A DNA stretch of 64,000 nt, from NCBI GenBank assembly GCA_028564675.1, contig JAOVVO010000344.1, positions 18,853 through 82,852 of the forward strand, read 5' to 3'. Origin of the DNA: Onchocerca lupi (taxonomy: Eukaryota > Nematoda > Chromadorea > Rhabditida > Onchocercidae). Shown one piece after another: positions 26,082 through 39,500 of the stretch (the first letter of the stretch is position 1; each line of letters opens with the position of its first letter). The translations under genes and the position numbers were made by a program. A model generated the notes under the pieces. The model was not told the origin of the DNA. It did no database searches and saw only the letters and a list, made by a program, of their open reading frames with translations.

Positions 26082-28011
26082 GATTTTGTTCAAAAATTTA
26101 AAATTTTACTACTGAGTTTTTGGTGATGTAAGAATTAATGTGATAACATCTATCTGCAGATTACATAAATAATCAATTATTTATATAATCAACCATCTTG
26201 ATCAGTATCCGGACTTTGTTTTATAGTAGTTATCGATGAGTGATTAGTCAGTAAGAATGGGACTGGTGATAAATGTGAAAATAAAGGACAATTATGATAC
26301 TATGGTTTATTTCAAATTTAAATAATTGAAATAACAGAATAGAATTTTGCTAACAAAAGTTCGGACATTCTTTTTGTTCAGAAACAAACCATCCATATAA
26401 ATTTCTCATAATTTTTTCTTTTTTTTTTCTAATAACGGAAGAAGATTTCACAGTGATGCATGGGAATATAGCCAAAAGTGTCATATAAGGAGAAAGAGAT
26501 AGAGAAAAATGATGAAACTTCTACATCTTATTCGACAAAAATTAATTAACTTTATTCAAAAATGGCGTTTTACCTTTTGTTAGTGATATCATATCAAAAT
26601 GACTTTCAGTAAAATTTTCTGTTTAATGATATCAAGCTAGCTTATACATGAGATTTTAATTTTTTAACGTTCAAAAAATTTGAATTTAGTAACAAACTTA
26701 TAGTAGGTTCTTGTTTCTAGCCATTTTATGTCGAATGAAGAAAAGTCAGGACTATCTATCTATTTAGCAAACTAGTGAATGTAATTCTGCAAAGATCATC
26801 TTATTAAAAAGAAGTTCATACAGATAGGCATCAAAATTATTACGTCTAATCTACAAGGAAAAATCGATATGTACCTTTTTAACGATCTTCTCGAAATGCT
26901 AAATATATTTAAAAAAGAAAAAACTTGGTGTTTTAAAATTTTCTACTGATATTGCAATCAAATTCAAAATATTCTGAGACTTTTTCGAAAATTTGGTGAC
27001 CATATTACATCTATGAATAATTGTGCTAACAGTAGATTATTGCACATTGTATGCCAATCTTTTGACTTGGCTAATTCATATATCGAAATAGCTTTTAAGC
27101 ATTTCCATTAAACATTAAAATTTTAAAAAAGTAGGGAAAAAAGAAGAAAAACTGACTCATTTCAAAAATATTTTGTTAACCTATATATAAGGTTCATTTC
27201 TTATATGAAAAAATCAAAAGAGAAGACAAAAAGAAAAAATAAAATACGATTAGCTCTGAAGAGATTTGCAAAATTTTTGTTTGCATACAGTTATTCGTTT
27301 GCCGATTTTCACTTCTTTTTTTGTCTTTTCAGTTTTTATTTTCTATTTCGCCAAGAGTTACCAAATATTTTTTCCACGATTTTATTTTCAATTTTCTATT
27401 TTTTCAATATTTCCAAGCGTAAGTGTTTGCTTAGAAATATGGGCAGTTTAGTGTATTAAATAGGATAATTGAAATTATAAAAAAGAATGAAAAACAAAAT
27501 GAAATGAATTTTAGAATTACTATGATAGCTGATAAGATCTTGAACAATAAGTAATTAATGTTATGGTTATACATTAAGAAAAACTTGTTTTGTCTCAATA
27601 AATGAAAGGATGATAAATTGTTTGAAAGTTTATGATAATTGATAGAAAGAGCGATTAACAAATGGATTAATGGTTGCAGTTAATAAACAATTTGACCACT
27701 TAAATTTTATGACTTCCTTATCATTGTTTATAAATCGAATCAAACTATTTCGTTAATTTTATTGTTTTGTCACCACTTGTTTGTCAAATTGTACTTGAAT
27801 TCAAATTAAATTTAATTTGTTAAAAACAATGAGAAGGAAGAAGTCGTCCAATTCAAGTTATTTTTTTTTCATTTTTTCTTTCAAAATGCACTTCCAATTA
27901 GTTAATGCGATATATGTATATTTAGTTCGAAAAATGCATGTTTACAAATAAACAGATTATATTATTATGCTATTAGCCTTGAATAATGCATTTTCTGTAC
28001 CTCCTTGCTGG

Positions 28012-28147
28012 AAATTGGAAGTTGCTAAAGAAATTATTATTTAATTACTAATTACTTCTTGCTTCTCGATAGATTTGTTATTTACCTGCATACGTAATTT
28101 ACCTCAACATTACTCATGAAATAGTAGTTTCTAGCAACTTCCAATTT
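28012..28147. mobile_element. Possible small inverted-repeat (MITE-like) element
   Basis: AAATTGGAAGTTGCTA at 28012-28027 recurs as its exact reverse complement at 28132-28147, enclosing about 104 bases of AT-rich sequence with no coding potential. A non-autonomous transposon with 16-bp termini would look like this. I see no clear target-site duplication, so a chance or ancient inverted repeat remains possible. Confidence 0.4.
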
Positions 28148-29365
28148 TTGAATACTGTTTTTGAATATTCATTTTTGAATTTTATCAGTAAACCAATATT
28201 TAACTAATTACTTGATCCTTATAACACTAGATATGGAAAGAAATCATTTATGTTGCTCACTTTTTATCAGCTTATCACTTCTAAAAGCTTCCGCATGCTC
28301 TAATTTTTGTGATTATCGCTTGCAACATAAATGAAGTAAAAAGTATTGAAATAAAACCTCTAACTTATTATTAGTTCATATCGATTTATTCTTTAAATTA
28401 TAGAGAAAAGAAGTTGTGTTGAGAAATCTTTTTTGCTATAATCAATCCTGGATTTATATAAATCATCATCAATTTTTCCAGTTATTTGAATATCATAATT
28501 TCTTTTTTTTGGAAGAGGAAAATGAAAGAAAAAAAAGGAAAGGAAAGTTTCGTACAGCAAAATAATTCATTTTATTAAAGCATTCTTATAGACTGTTGAA
28601 GTATTCGTGGGATCATTCCAGGTAATTTCGTAATTGCTAATAAAATTAAAGCAAAGAATTCTCGAAATTACTTTAACCCAAATGTTGCAACAATTTTGCA
28701 AGTTTTCCACTTCTTGATTTGAAAAGGTTTTATTTCAAACAATACTGAATGTAAAAATTGCTATATCTGTGCGGTTTTTGGATTAATAATGCTGATGTTT
28801 GCCATTTCGTTCCATTTTTTTTCTAAATCTTTTTAAAATTATGATTTCGAGAAATGCTAGAAAAATATATTATAAAACTAAGAAGAGAGCTGTATAATGA
28901 TATTATGCTTTTAAACATGGCTCGCATAAAAGACCGAAACAGGTGCTAATTTATTTGATGTTTCATTGGTGGCAACAAAATGCAATAAATTGGATGGAAA
29001 TATGAAATTATATATTATCACATCGAAATAATTGTGAATCGCATTTGAAAAAAATAATAGAAAGTTATTTCATATTAATTACTTAAAATATTATTATTTC
29101 TTAAGAAATAACCTAATTTCAATTATTACGAATATGCTTAATCCAGTCGGTTTGTAAATATTGCCATCTTTGTAAAGGAGCATTAAAAAAGGTAAAAAAA
29201 TCCGATCGTTTTCATCACTAACAGTGACAAAAAAAATTTTTCATGAATCACATTCGAAAATTCTTACATATTTGAAATAAATTCTGTAAACTCATTTCTT
29301 CACCATAATTAATTTACAAAAAAAAAAAAAAAAATAATACTATTTCAAAATTATTGCAATCGTTC

Positions 29366-29366
<1 letters not shown>

Positions 29367-29399
<33 letters not shown>
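29367..29399 (+). repeat. 33-base A homopolymer
   Basis: Uninterrupted A run, preceded within 60 bases by a shorter A run of about 16. Confidence 0.9.
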
Positions 29400-29401
<2 letters not shown>

Positions 29402-32400
29402 GATCCGATATATCCCGAATAATTTTCTTTCCGAAAAAAGTAGAAAAATAAGATAAGCATTTAAAACGAAAAGTGCTCCTTTAAAAACGATTATAATGCT
29501 AGTTCTATCGTTCAAATTAATCCCTGAAGATTAGAATTTTGAAATTGCACCGAAATATTACCCACCATTATTATTCGAAAAGAAAAGAAAATTTTTAATG
29601 AAATTTATTTCACTCTATTATTTGATTTTCTTTCGAACCGGCTGATGAATTTTTAATAAATGATTGAATACTTCAAATTCGTATTTCAAAGAAAATTAAT
29701 TGTTTTAAATCCTCGACACTAAGTAGGATATGGTAAAATTTTTCCTTTCCTATCCGTAATGGTTGGAAAGAGACGTAATAAGATACGAAAAAATATTAGT
29801 TAAATCATTTTTATATATGTTTTACTTATATTTGAAAAAAATTGTAATTTTGTCATTTAAATTAATATATTTCAAGTGTATTTCAAATTAATGTATTTTC
29901 AGATCGCATTTCAATTTAATTCTTTTTTTTTTTCAGCAGTTGAGATTTTCCTGCAGTTACAATTGCAAAAGATGCAAATTATTACAGGTAAGATGTTATT
30001 TTCTCGCTTTACGATCTTTTTTTAGTTCTAGAAAATTTATTTGCTGAATCCCTATTCCAATTTCACAATTCTCTTTTTCTACAGTATGAAAAGAATGATT
30101 CATCAAATTTTATTTTGTCACAATAAAAAATGCAGCATTTAAAATTGTCCAACTCTTCAAAATTTTTAATAGTCTCAAAATTGGTGGAATAATTAATAAG
30201 TAATAATATTGCTATATTTTACTTAGTAAAAATTAAGCGACCCGAAGCTATCGATTATAGCTTAAAGTGATCGAATAAATTGAGCGGAATAATTTAATGA
30301 CTAATATTTCAATCCTTTTGTTTTTTTCAAAAAATTGCAATATGATCTGATATAGCGTGTGATATAATTTCTACATATGTACTGTAATATATCATGGAGT
30401 AGGCATGATGAAGATAAATACCAATTGGATATATTTTTAATTAATAAAATTGGTAGAATTATGAATTTTTCATTAAAATTAAACTATAACGGTAGCAATA
30501 GATAATGATCAATAGTTTATGATTAATGGACGGGAAAAAAAAAGAATGAAATTTGGTCGTTTTAATCCAGAAAACCTGGGATATGAACGGAGGCTTGAGT
30601 AATTACGTCACGCGAAAACTATGAAAAATGAGCCAATTTATTTATTACCGATACAATGACAATAAAATGATATGAATAAAAAATAGCTTCACGCGTTTTT
30701 TCCAAAAATTGAGCTTATTTAAAAATGACATTTTTTCATTTTTTCACACCTACATGTGACACTTTTTTTTCAAAAAAGAAAAGAGTAAGAAAAAAACAAT
30801 TTTTCAAATCAAAAAAACAAAAAAAAAAAAAAAAAATGGAGTTAAAAACGTCGCATAAAATAACATTGGAAAAAGTGTTACTTCGTCTTCCATTTCTTTC
30901 TGATATTATCACTTCATAAATATGGAAATCATTAAATTAGCTTTATTATATAATGCTTACTTGATCAGAAAAAGTAACGAAATAACAAGTGCTATGAAAC
31001 GGATTAGAAATTATCGGAAAATTTTCCTTCCTTTTCTTTCGTCTTCTCTCTCCCCTTCCTAGAACAAATTTTTATGGGAAAATTTTTTTTAAGAATGAAA
31101 TATTAAGTGGAATTAAAATCGAGCTCTATTTTGAAGAATTATTAAAAACGATATGCCATTTTTTCAAACGATAAATGCAACTAGTTCAATAGAATAATTT
31201 GGATTTCAAATAACCATTGGTGTACTTGAATTTGTTAGCATATTCTTCATTGCATTATTTCCAAATGACTTGTATTTCTTCAATTTTTTCGAATATTTTT
31301 CTTTAATTTTTAATCTAAATTTTTTAAATTTTCGTTTCTAATTATTTGAATAAAGCTTATCATTATACATGTAATTTGTTACCACTTCTTTCGAAAAAAT
31401 GAGAAATAAATGAATTTTTCACATTAAATATTCAACAGTTAAATTTATATGCAAAATATAATACATCGAAAAGATCATTTTTCTTTTTAATAAGGAATAA
31501 GTAGACGGTATTTTCCAAAAAAAAAAAACACGTTTTTTTCCTGAAAATGAAACAATTTGTACAAAATTTTGCAAGAAAAAAGAAGAAAAAATTAGCAATT
31601 TTTGGTTGAAAAAGAATGAAAAAGAAAGAAAAGGTATAAAGTAAAAAATAACCAATACTAATAAAAAGAAGGAAAAAAAAAAGTGAAATAGAAATTTAAG
31701 ATATCATGAATACAATTTTCCATTGTTATTTGAATAAATAAATGAAACGATCGGAAGGTCAGAAGTGAATAAATCAAGGTTATTATTTACCAATATTGCA
31801 TAATAACAATTGAATAATGATAATAAATGGTAAGTGAAATGGTTAAAATTTTAGTGAAAAGGAAATTGAAAGAGAAGAAAAAAGAATTTCTAATTTTCTT
31901 CGAGCAATGAACTTTATCGACAACGTAATTAATCTGCAACTATTTCACGAATTGTCAAAGGAAATGTTTGAAATTATTTGCTGAATTTTGATATTCATCT
32001 TAATTTTACCTCCATTTGGAAAATTTTCAGACAAGAAAAAAAAAACAAACAAACAAATAAAAATTGATTGAAGTAATTTTATTCTTTTTTTTTTTTTGGT
32101 TTCGTAATATTTCATTCTATTTTTACATATTTGAATTTTTCTTTTTTTTTTCTTTTCTTTTTTTTCACAAAATAATGCCACTGATAAATGGCCGAAAATT
32201 GTATTTGTCATTTAATTTCAAATTTCTGCAAAAAAAAAGGTTGAGATTGTTTGAACAAACTTTAATGCTTAGAGGAATTAAAATGAATGCATTTATTTAC
32301 GACAAAAAATAGTGAGATTAAGGTTGCTTACCTACAATTTGCAATGCACCATAGTAGAGAATTTCCATCTATATGACAGTATGTGAAGTATCAAATTACT

Positions 32401-35400
32401 GATAAAATGCAAAAGTGTTGATCAACTTAACTGTTTGTTGCTATTCAGTTTATCAATTAGTATGTGCTTTTTGAATCTTACAATTAATTCTTGTCTAAGT
32501 ATCCGCTTAAGATGGTGAGAAATCGGTTTTGTGATAATTTAAAAAATTTGGTTGCGATTTTTTTGTTTCTGTTTTAGCTATTTCGGAAAATTATATAAAA
32601 ATCAAAAATTTTAAAATATTTCATACTAATTATTGATTAATTGCTAGTTGTTAACTTATAAATGGTGATGATTTGGAATCGTCCATTTAAAAGAATTCAA
32701 TTTTATTTATCGAAAATGCAAGAAAAGAAGGAGTAAAGGAATTAAAGATGATAATTTCTATGAAATGATTGCAATAATCACGACTGAATGGAATGTTGGT
32801 TACGGTGCTAAGGTTCAATCAGTTGTAAAATATATATTTTTTTTTTCTTTTTAAATATGTTTTACCAAACCGTGTTTTCAAATGAATCATATAATCATTT
32901 ATTTATATTTGAGAATTGAAACAATTTAAATTTAATTATAATTTTGAAAATACTTCATACTAAGTTTTTGAATATATTTCTATTTTATCTTGATATGATT
33001 TGACAATACCATACCCGATCAATAATATCTCTATATTTGAATCTTTAATTATATCCGATTTATAATGACAATTTCCATAACAGTTATAAGAATTTAAATA
33101 CTAATATCCTGAATTAAACCGTTAAACTAGCAATACTTTCATTTAACTTTGAAAGTTTATAAATTTAATTGCATTAGCTGGAAACTATCTAGTATTTGCT
33201 AGACGAAATACTAGGATGTTTCGATGGAAAAGTATGTGGCAAAAATTTCCCAGTCATGTAAATGGTTTCCAACATTTTCACATTCTCTGTTAAAGAAAAA
33301 ATAAAAAGAAATACTTCTCAACAATGATAGGTGCATCATGAATTATAAATTAATCAAAAAATGATAAATTTGAATTGTTGAATTTTCTGAATTATTTTAA
33401 TTTTATAAAATTAAAGGAATGATTTTTTTTTCGCAAAACTTTTTTTGAATGAGTCCTGCACTTGTACTTGCAAACTGGTCCTTTTTTTCCTCCGCATTTG
33501 CAGTCCTTTTTTCTTCTTGAAGGCTTTTTCAAAACTTTTAAATGATGAATTGTTGTTGCTGTTGTTCAATGCAACTCTTTTTGCTGTATGATTCATCGAT
33601 TTAAATGATTTCAAATTTTTTTAAAATATTTTTCACAATTAACAGTTGCACGGGGAAAGTTCCGAAAATATTGATAGCATTTATTATTACGTGTATCGTA
33701 CGTACACGTATATTATGTACGCCAATACGAAATAGTAGTACAATTTACGCCAAAAAAAAAACCTTGTCGATTGCAGTTGTTAAGATGCTTCGTTCATTTA
33801 TATTTTTTCTGATTGATTTAAATTGTTTAGCTTAAGTCAATTAGTGAACAATTAATTAATAATCTGCTTGAAATTTTAAAGAATATGTTAATTTTAAATA
33901 ATCTTCCACTTCATTTCTGGATAAAAAACAAGTATCGAGAAAAATGTAAGCAAAGGAAAAAGGGTTTGAAGAAAAATTTAGTTCGAAAGCATAAAATGAT
34001 GTTTAATTCATGTTATAACAGCTTTACTTCATAATTATATGTGAAGATATGTCTTGAGAATACCTTGAGATTCAATAAGATGATCAGTGCTAGTCCAGAA
34101 CCATACACCTTAAGGTTCAATAAAATAATTGATATATTCATGCAATTATGGAATTTTTTTGCAAATACGCTTCATATTTTAATAATTTCGAAATAGATGT
34201 TTATAATACTTTTGAAATTGATCTTTGACCTAATGAAAAATGTTAAGTATCCTATTATCCGTCAACATTTACCATCTTTATGCAAGCACTTTATTAAAAT
34301 ATTTTTCTTGCAAAATTATGACCGATTGTTCATTTCTTATCTTTATCATCATTTTTCAGCTTTTTAATTCATCTTCCAATTTTTCACCTCTCGTATGGAT
34401 CAGCAGCCATATAATATGACAATTACTTTCCCTCTGTATGAATTCTGGAGAATTATCAAATTTAATTTTATTTCTGATTTATTATATCAACATTTTCTTA
34501 ATTATTATTTCATCGATATATAGTGAATAAATTGCATGTTCATTATGATATTCTCCCTAAAATATTTCCTGATATTTTCATTAAGGTTCAAAGCTTCTTT
34601 TTTTTTTTTGAAGTTATTTGATTCCATTGTTTACAACATGTAAAGTAGTTTGAAATTTGATGAAAGTCAAAGATCTATTTTTCTTCAAACGATCAATACA
34701 TAATCCAAATTCTGCAGCTTTCTTCTTTTTTTTCTTTTCAAAAAACCATGGTATTTTCAGATTAAATTGTCCATCAAATTGAAGCATTTTTTTTTTAAAA
34801 AAAAAGATTTCAAATTATCGAAAATTTTCATTGCTTCCTTTTCATACAATCTGTCATATTCTTATTTCTTCATAAATTCATTATTCTTATCCAGCGAAAG
34901 AAAAATTCTCTTCTTTTTTCTTCTCTTTCCCCCTCCCTCTCTCTCATTTTTTGCAATAATTTGGAAGAAGAAACAATTTCTATGGAATTATCCTGCAACA
35001 AACTTATGGAAATGAATGGAATTTTTGAAAAAAAAAAGGAAATGAAAAAGAGAGAAATGAAGATGAAAATCAATAGAAAATTGTCGCGCTAGAATGAAAA
35101 TATTTTCGAGCCACTTGCCGTCTACCATTTCATCTACTTCAAAGCAGACGACTGGTTTTTGAAACAAATTGAAAAATGGAAAAAGTCTATTTGTTTCTTT
35201 TTTCTGGTTAATTACTGTCAAAATAATTATTTAACCTTTCTTTCATTTCTTCCGCTTTCAATTTGCGCTTCATTGTAAGTAAATAGATGATCAAATCGTA
35301 TTCGAAGAGAGAACGAACATATTGTTTGATCTCGAAGAAAATCTCGCAAGTATAATACAAGAGAGAATTCGATATGATTCCAAAATAGGTGAATAAATTC

Positions 35401-36513
35401 GGTATGATTTCAGGACAAGCTGATTTATTCGTAGTTGATTCCGGAACAAGACAAACTGATTCCAGGACAAAACAGATAAACTGAAATAGTGACATCAAAC
35501 ATTTCAGTGATCATTATGCCGGAAAAACTAGAGAAATTGCGAACTACTAAATAGATATTTCAATGATTAGCAGAATTTTTTGCATGTAGAGAAGTCTGGA
35601 AAGTTGAGATTTTTTTGAATTACTGGAGGAAACTAGAAAACTTGCCAGTCCCTTTTCCTTTTTTTTTTTTTTTTGTTCTTTCAACTTCATTGCAACCTTT
35701 CATTTTCCAATTTCCGACTTTCTGTACTTCAAATTTAAATTACTTTAAATTTGTAAATTAAGTTTAAAAAAAGAATCTCGCCCCGAAATATGAAATCATA
35801 TTTCATTTTATATAAAAGGAACTCTTCCGGAGTATATCTTGAAATTTCAAGTGAAGATTTTTTAATATGAGTTTATTAACAGGAATGGGGCTTAAATTTC
35901 CCGATACTTCGAAGACTTTCCGGAACTTGATAAAATTACAGGATACTTCCATAAGATACAGTTCGGAATGTGTGTAATTCAAAGACTAAAATTAATAACC
36001 ACAAGAGAAATTCAGTCATTCAAACTTTGAAAAGTTGAATGTTTTCGAATTAGTGAATTCTTGAAACGAATGATTGATCGCTATTGGCTTAGACAAATAC
36101 ATAGATTGTTTTGTTTCTGCGTCTGATTTTTAAACTGAGGCTGTGAGTGGCGTGGATGGATTATTTGTCGAGCTTTTTGCTCAATCATCCTATGGCATTC
36201 AACGGTTACTGGTGGGGAAATCAGACCTGATTCGACCTTAATGAGGGCAAATTTGGAAATGATAATCTACGAAATCACGAGTTCCCTTCATGAATCGGTT
36301 ATCCGGCGGAATCATAGTCTCACCCCTGTGCCTTGCATTTAATTATCCATGTATCAAAGATTTATTCTGTGCATCCGGTTATCCACTCGTTTGTCTCGTA
36401 TGATGTTGAGTTGCTTTTTTTTTGTCTCAAATAATAAACACTTCTTCGATAATATATTTCACTGGGAAATATTAGAACAGATTTCTTTTTTTGTGTATTT
36501 TTATGGAGAATAA

Positions 36514-36519
36514 TTTCAG
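36514..36519 (+). promoter_or_regulatory. Splice acceptor just upstream of the PHKB start, possible trans-splice site
   Basis: TTTCAG ends six bases before the ATG at 36526. In nematodes such a site immediately before the first ATG is commonly where a spliced leader is added. A conventional 5' intron with an upstream untranslated exon is the alternative. No leader sequence can be seen in genomic DNA. Confidence 0.45.
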
Positions 36520-36525
36520 AATCAA

Positions 36526-39500
36526 ATGTTGGGTCATAAAAAGCGATCCCGAAAACGTCGCGATGGAAATACACATTTGAGACGTTTAACGCAAGCTTAT
36601 CTTACGTCAGTTACTCAATTGCAACCATTGGGTGTTCGTACTGCATATGACAAAGTGGATGGTGTCTACTATTTAGGTTGGTGTACCGTGAATGATAGAT
36701 ATGTTAGGCATAAATATGTTTTTCTTTTTTCTTCTAATGTTCCCGAAAAAGATGGGAAGAATTTGCTGTTAGCATATCTGCGAAAACCCGGAGAAAATTT
36801 CCTTCCAATATTTTGTGTCTTTCCCAGATGAAATCAAGTAAGTTTCAGAATAATCATGATAAATTTGAACAGTGTTTATTAAATAAATTTTCAGATTTCG
36901 TTTTTCGATAATGCTGTTAATATTTTTTTTATTGCAGTGCAACAGCTTATATTGAAACATCAAAGTGTAACTAGCGGATTATTTCCACGATATTCTAAAA
37001 ATCGTGAAATTGGCTTTGTCAAGGATAGCATCTATTGTGCTTTGGCATGTTGGACTTGTTCGCTTGCTTACAAGTAATTTGTTGTTTTCTTAACTAATGA
37101 TCATTATAAGAATGGATTGGATCAAAAAATCAAATATAGGAAGTAGGGACACAATTACCATTATAATTCAATAAATTCTACATCTGGTCGCTAAAATATC
37201 ATAAAAATTTTTCAATTCCTTAATTTTTGTTAGTTAGATTTAAATTAAATTTTTTTTGTTTTGTGACTCATTTAAAAAAAAAAAAAAAAGAGAAAAAAAC
37301 AGTGTCAATAATGCTATTAACAATTAAACTAAAAAAACTAACTTAGAGAATTGTATCTTACAGACGATTGGACGATGATCGAGGACGACAGACTGAATTG
37401 AGGCAATCGGCAGTGAAAGCGATGCGAGGAATTATGTTTTGCTGGATGCAACAACTTAATAATGTATGTTATACGATCAAAATTACTGAAATTTCAAGTC
37501 AGTGAAATTGAAATTTCGAAGTAAAAGTATGGAAAGAATGATACCGGTTGGTAAAGAATATCATAGTTTGAGGTGTTCCCAAGGTTCATTTCTTTTTCAG
37601 TGTATCGCGGTTTGTATATTCCTGACCGGTTAAAGGCGCTTTTTATATCCATCGCAAGGAGCAAAACATTTATCAGGAATATCTCAACAAAATAAAACTT
37701 GTTCGATTAATAAAAAGCAAAATTCTAGAAATCGCTGTGTTTTAGAACTATTTCTAATTTTCTCGAAAATTTTCAAAAGATTTTAATCTGTTTTGCAATT
37801 CAGTGAATATTCTGATTTTACGTTATCTTTCAGCTCAATCATTTCAAAGAAAATATTTCACCGGAATTTTCTTTGCATGCACGCTTTGATTTGCACACAG
37901 GCATGATTCTTGCAACACCGAACGAAAAAGTATGACCAGAAATATTGAGATATTTTGTTTATAATCTAAAGGTTTGAAAACGAAATTATTCAGATTTTGC
38001 TTCCAATTTGCATGGCGACAATGAGATTGTCAAAATCAAAATTATAATTTGTCTAAGAAGCACAAAATATGATCAGTTTTTTTTGTTTTTTTGATTTCTT
38101 TTTTTATTTCCAACTTATATAAATGTCCTAAATTACAGAAATATGGACACTTACAAATGGACCTTATTGCATTATATCTCTTGGCCTTAGTTCAGATGAC
38201 TGCAGCTGGTATTCAGGTATCTTTGCTTATATATCCTTGTTTATAACTCACCTTTTTAAGTATTTCTCACTAATTCTTTTTTTGATGTGTACTGCTCATT
38301 GACTAAAATGAATCACTGTAGGAAAAAATTATTTGCCTACATGTTCTTCCCGAAATATATATTAAGTTTCTTAGCCAAGAAGGTCAATTAAGCAATTTAC
38401 ATTTGCCCTAAGTAATTCCAATAATTTAACAATTTATATTTACCTTAAGCATTTCTGATAATTTAAATCATATTTCGGTTATGTTATGACGATTCTCAGC
38501 CAAGGATTTTTAACAGGTAATTTATACACACGATGAAGTCTGTTTTGTCCAGAATCTTGTTTTCTATATCGAACGAACTTATCGTACACCAGATTTTGGT
38601 ATGTGGGAAATAGGTTCGAGGTATAATGTTGGTGAACGCGAACTTCATGCTAGCAGTCTTGGCATGGTGAAGGTATGTTTTGGTTTGCTGTTTGATTTCC
38701 GTTCTAAGATATTTACTCAGTTGTGTCTTTTTAAGATGAAAAGTGTCTTTTCAATGATTATTATGCACACAATATTTATAAAGATATTCTAGGTTTCATC
38801 AAGCCGTAGTTGTCCTTATAGTTTCCTAACAATGTCCAGTCCTAAATTTCATGAAATTATTAGGCACTTACTATTCAACCTGTATTGTAAAACATTCTTT
38901 GCAGGCTGCGTTGGAAGCAATAAATGGTTTTAATCTTTATGGAACGGCTGGAACTAGTTCATCTGTAATATATGTTGATATTGACGGACATAACAGAAAT
39001 CGTACTACTTTTGAAACGATTTTGCCGAGGGAAAGTAATTCGAAGGTAAGCGATCGATGAATTTGAAGTTAAGGTATTTCAATTGTATGAAAGTTAAAAA
39101 TGATTTGGAATTGTTACAGAATACTGATGCTGCACTGCTGCCATCAATAGGATGGCCAGCTTTTGCAACGCATGATACCCAACTCTATGAAAGAACCTTT
39201 GACAAATGTATTCGACGTCTGGAAGGGCGATATGGATTGAAGAGGTAGATTAACATCTAAGTTTATGATATATCTTATTATGATTCGTCTTTTTATATGC
39301 GCTTTCATTATAATGATAAGAAGGCTAACAAAATTTCTTAAGCAGTTTTAAATTCTTCTCCAGCTACTTGTAACCTATTATGCGCTGCCAAAGCTATGCG
39401 AATGGTCTAATGCTTTAGTGTTCTCAGTAAAGCCTATCGCCTATATTTCCTATAGTGGAAGATGATGATGCTGTTTCCACCATTGCTTTCGATATAAGTT

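Larger units (their letters stand above)
20663..36519. other. AT-rich gene-poor tract
   Basis: About 16 kb without a recognisable gene. It holds many A/T homopolymers, a 16-bp terminal-inverted-repeat element (28012-28147), a small hairpin (26043-26081), a 39-bp tandem duplication (24835-24910), and isolated exon-like pieces at 29938-29990 (plus) and 32332-32368 (minus). Local patches around 19.8, 23.4 and 25.1 kb look protein-like in several frames at once, so they are not evidence for a gene. The stretch may be a very large intron or intergenic DNA upstream of the phosphorylase kinase gene. Confidence 0.5.

Noticed and set aside
36120..36360. GC-richer patch upstream of PHKB considered as an RNA gene
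   Set aside because: No tRNA arms, 5S or spliced-leader RNA sequence could be matched. It is probably promoter or 5' flank.
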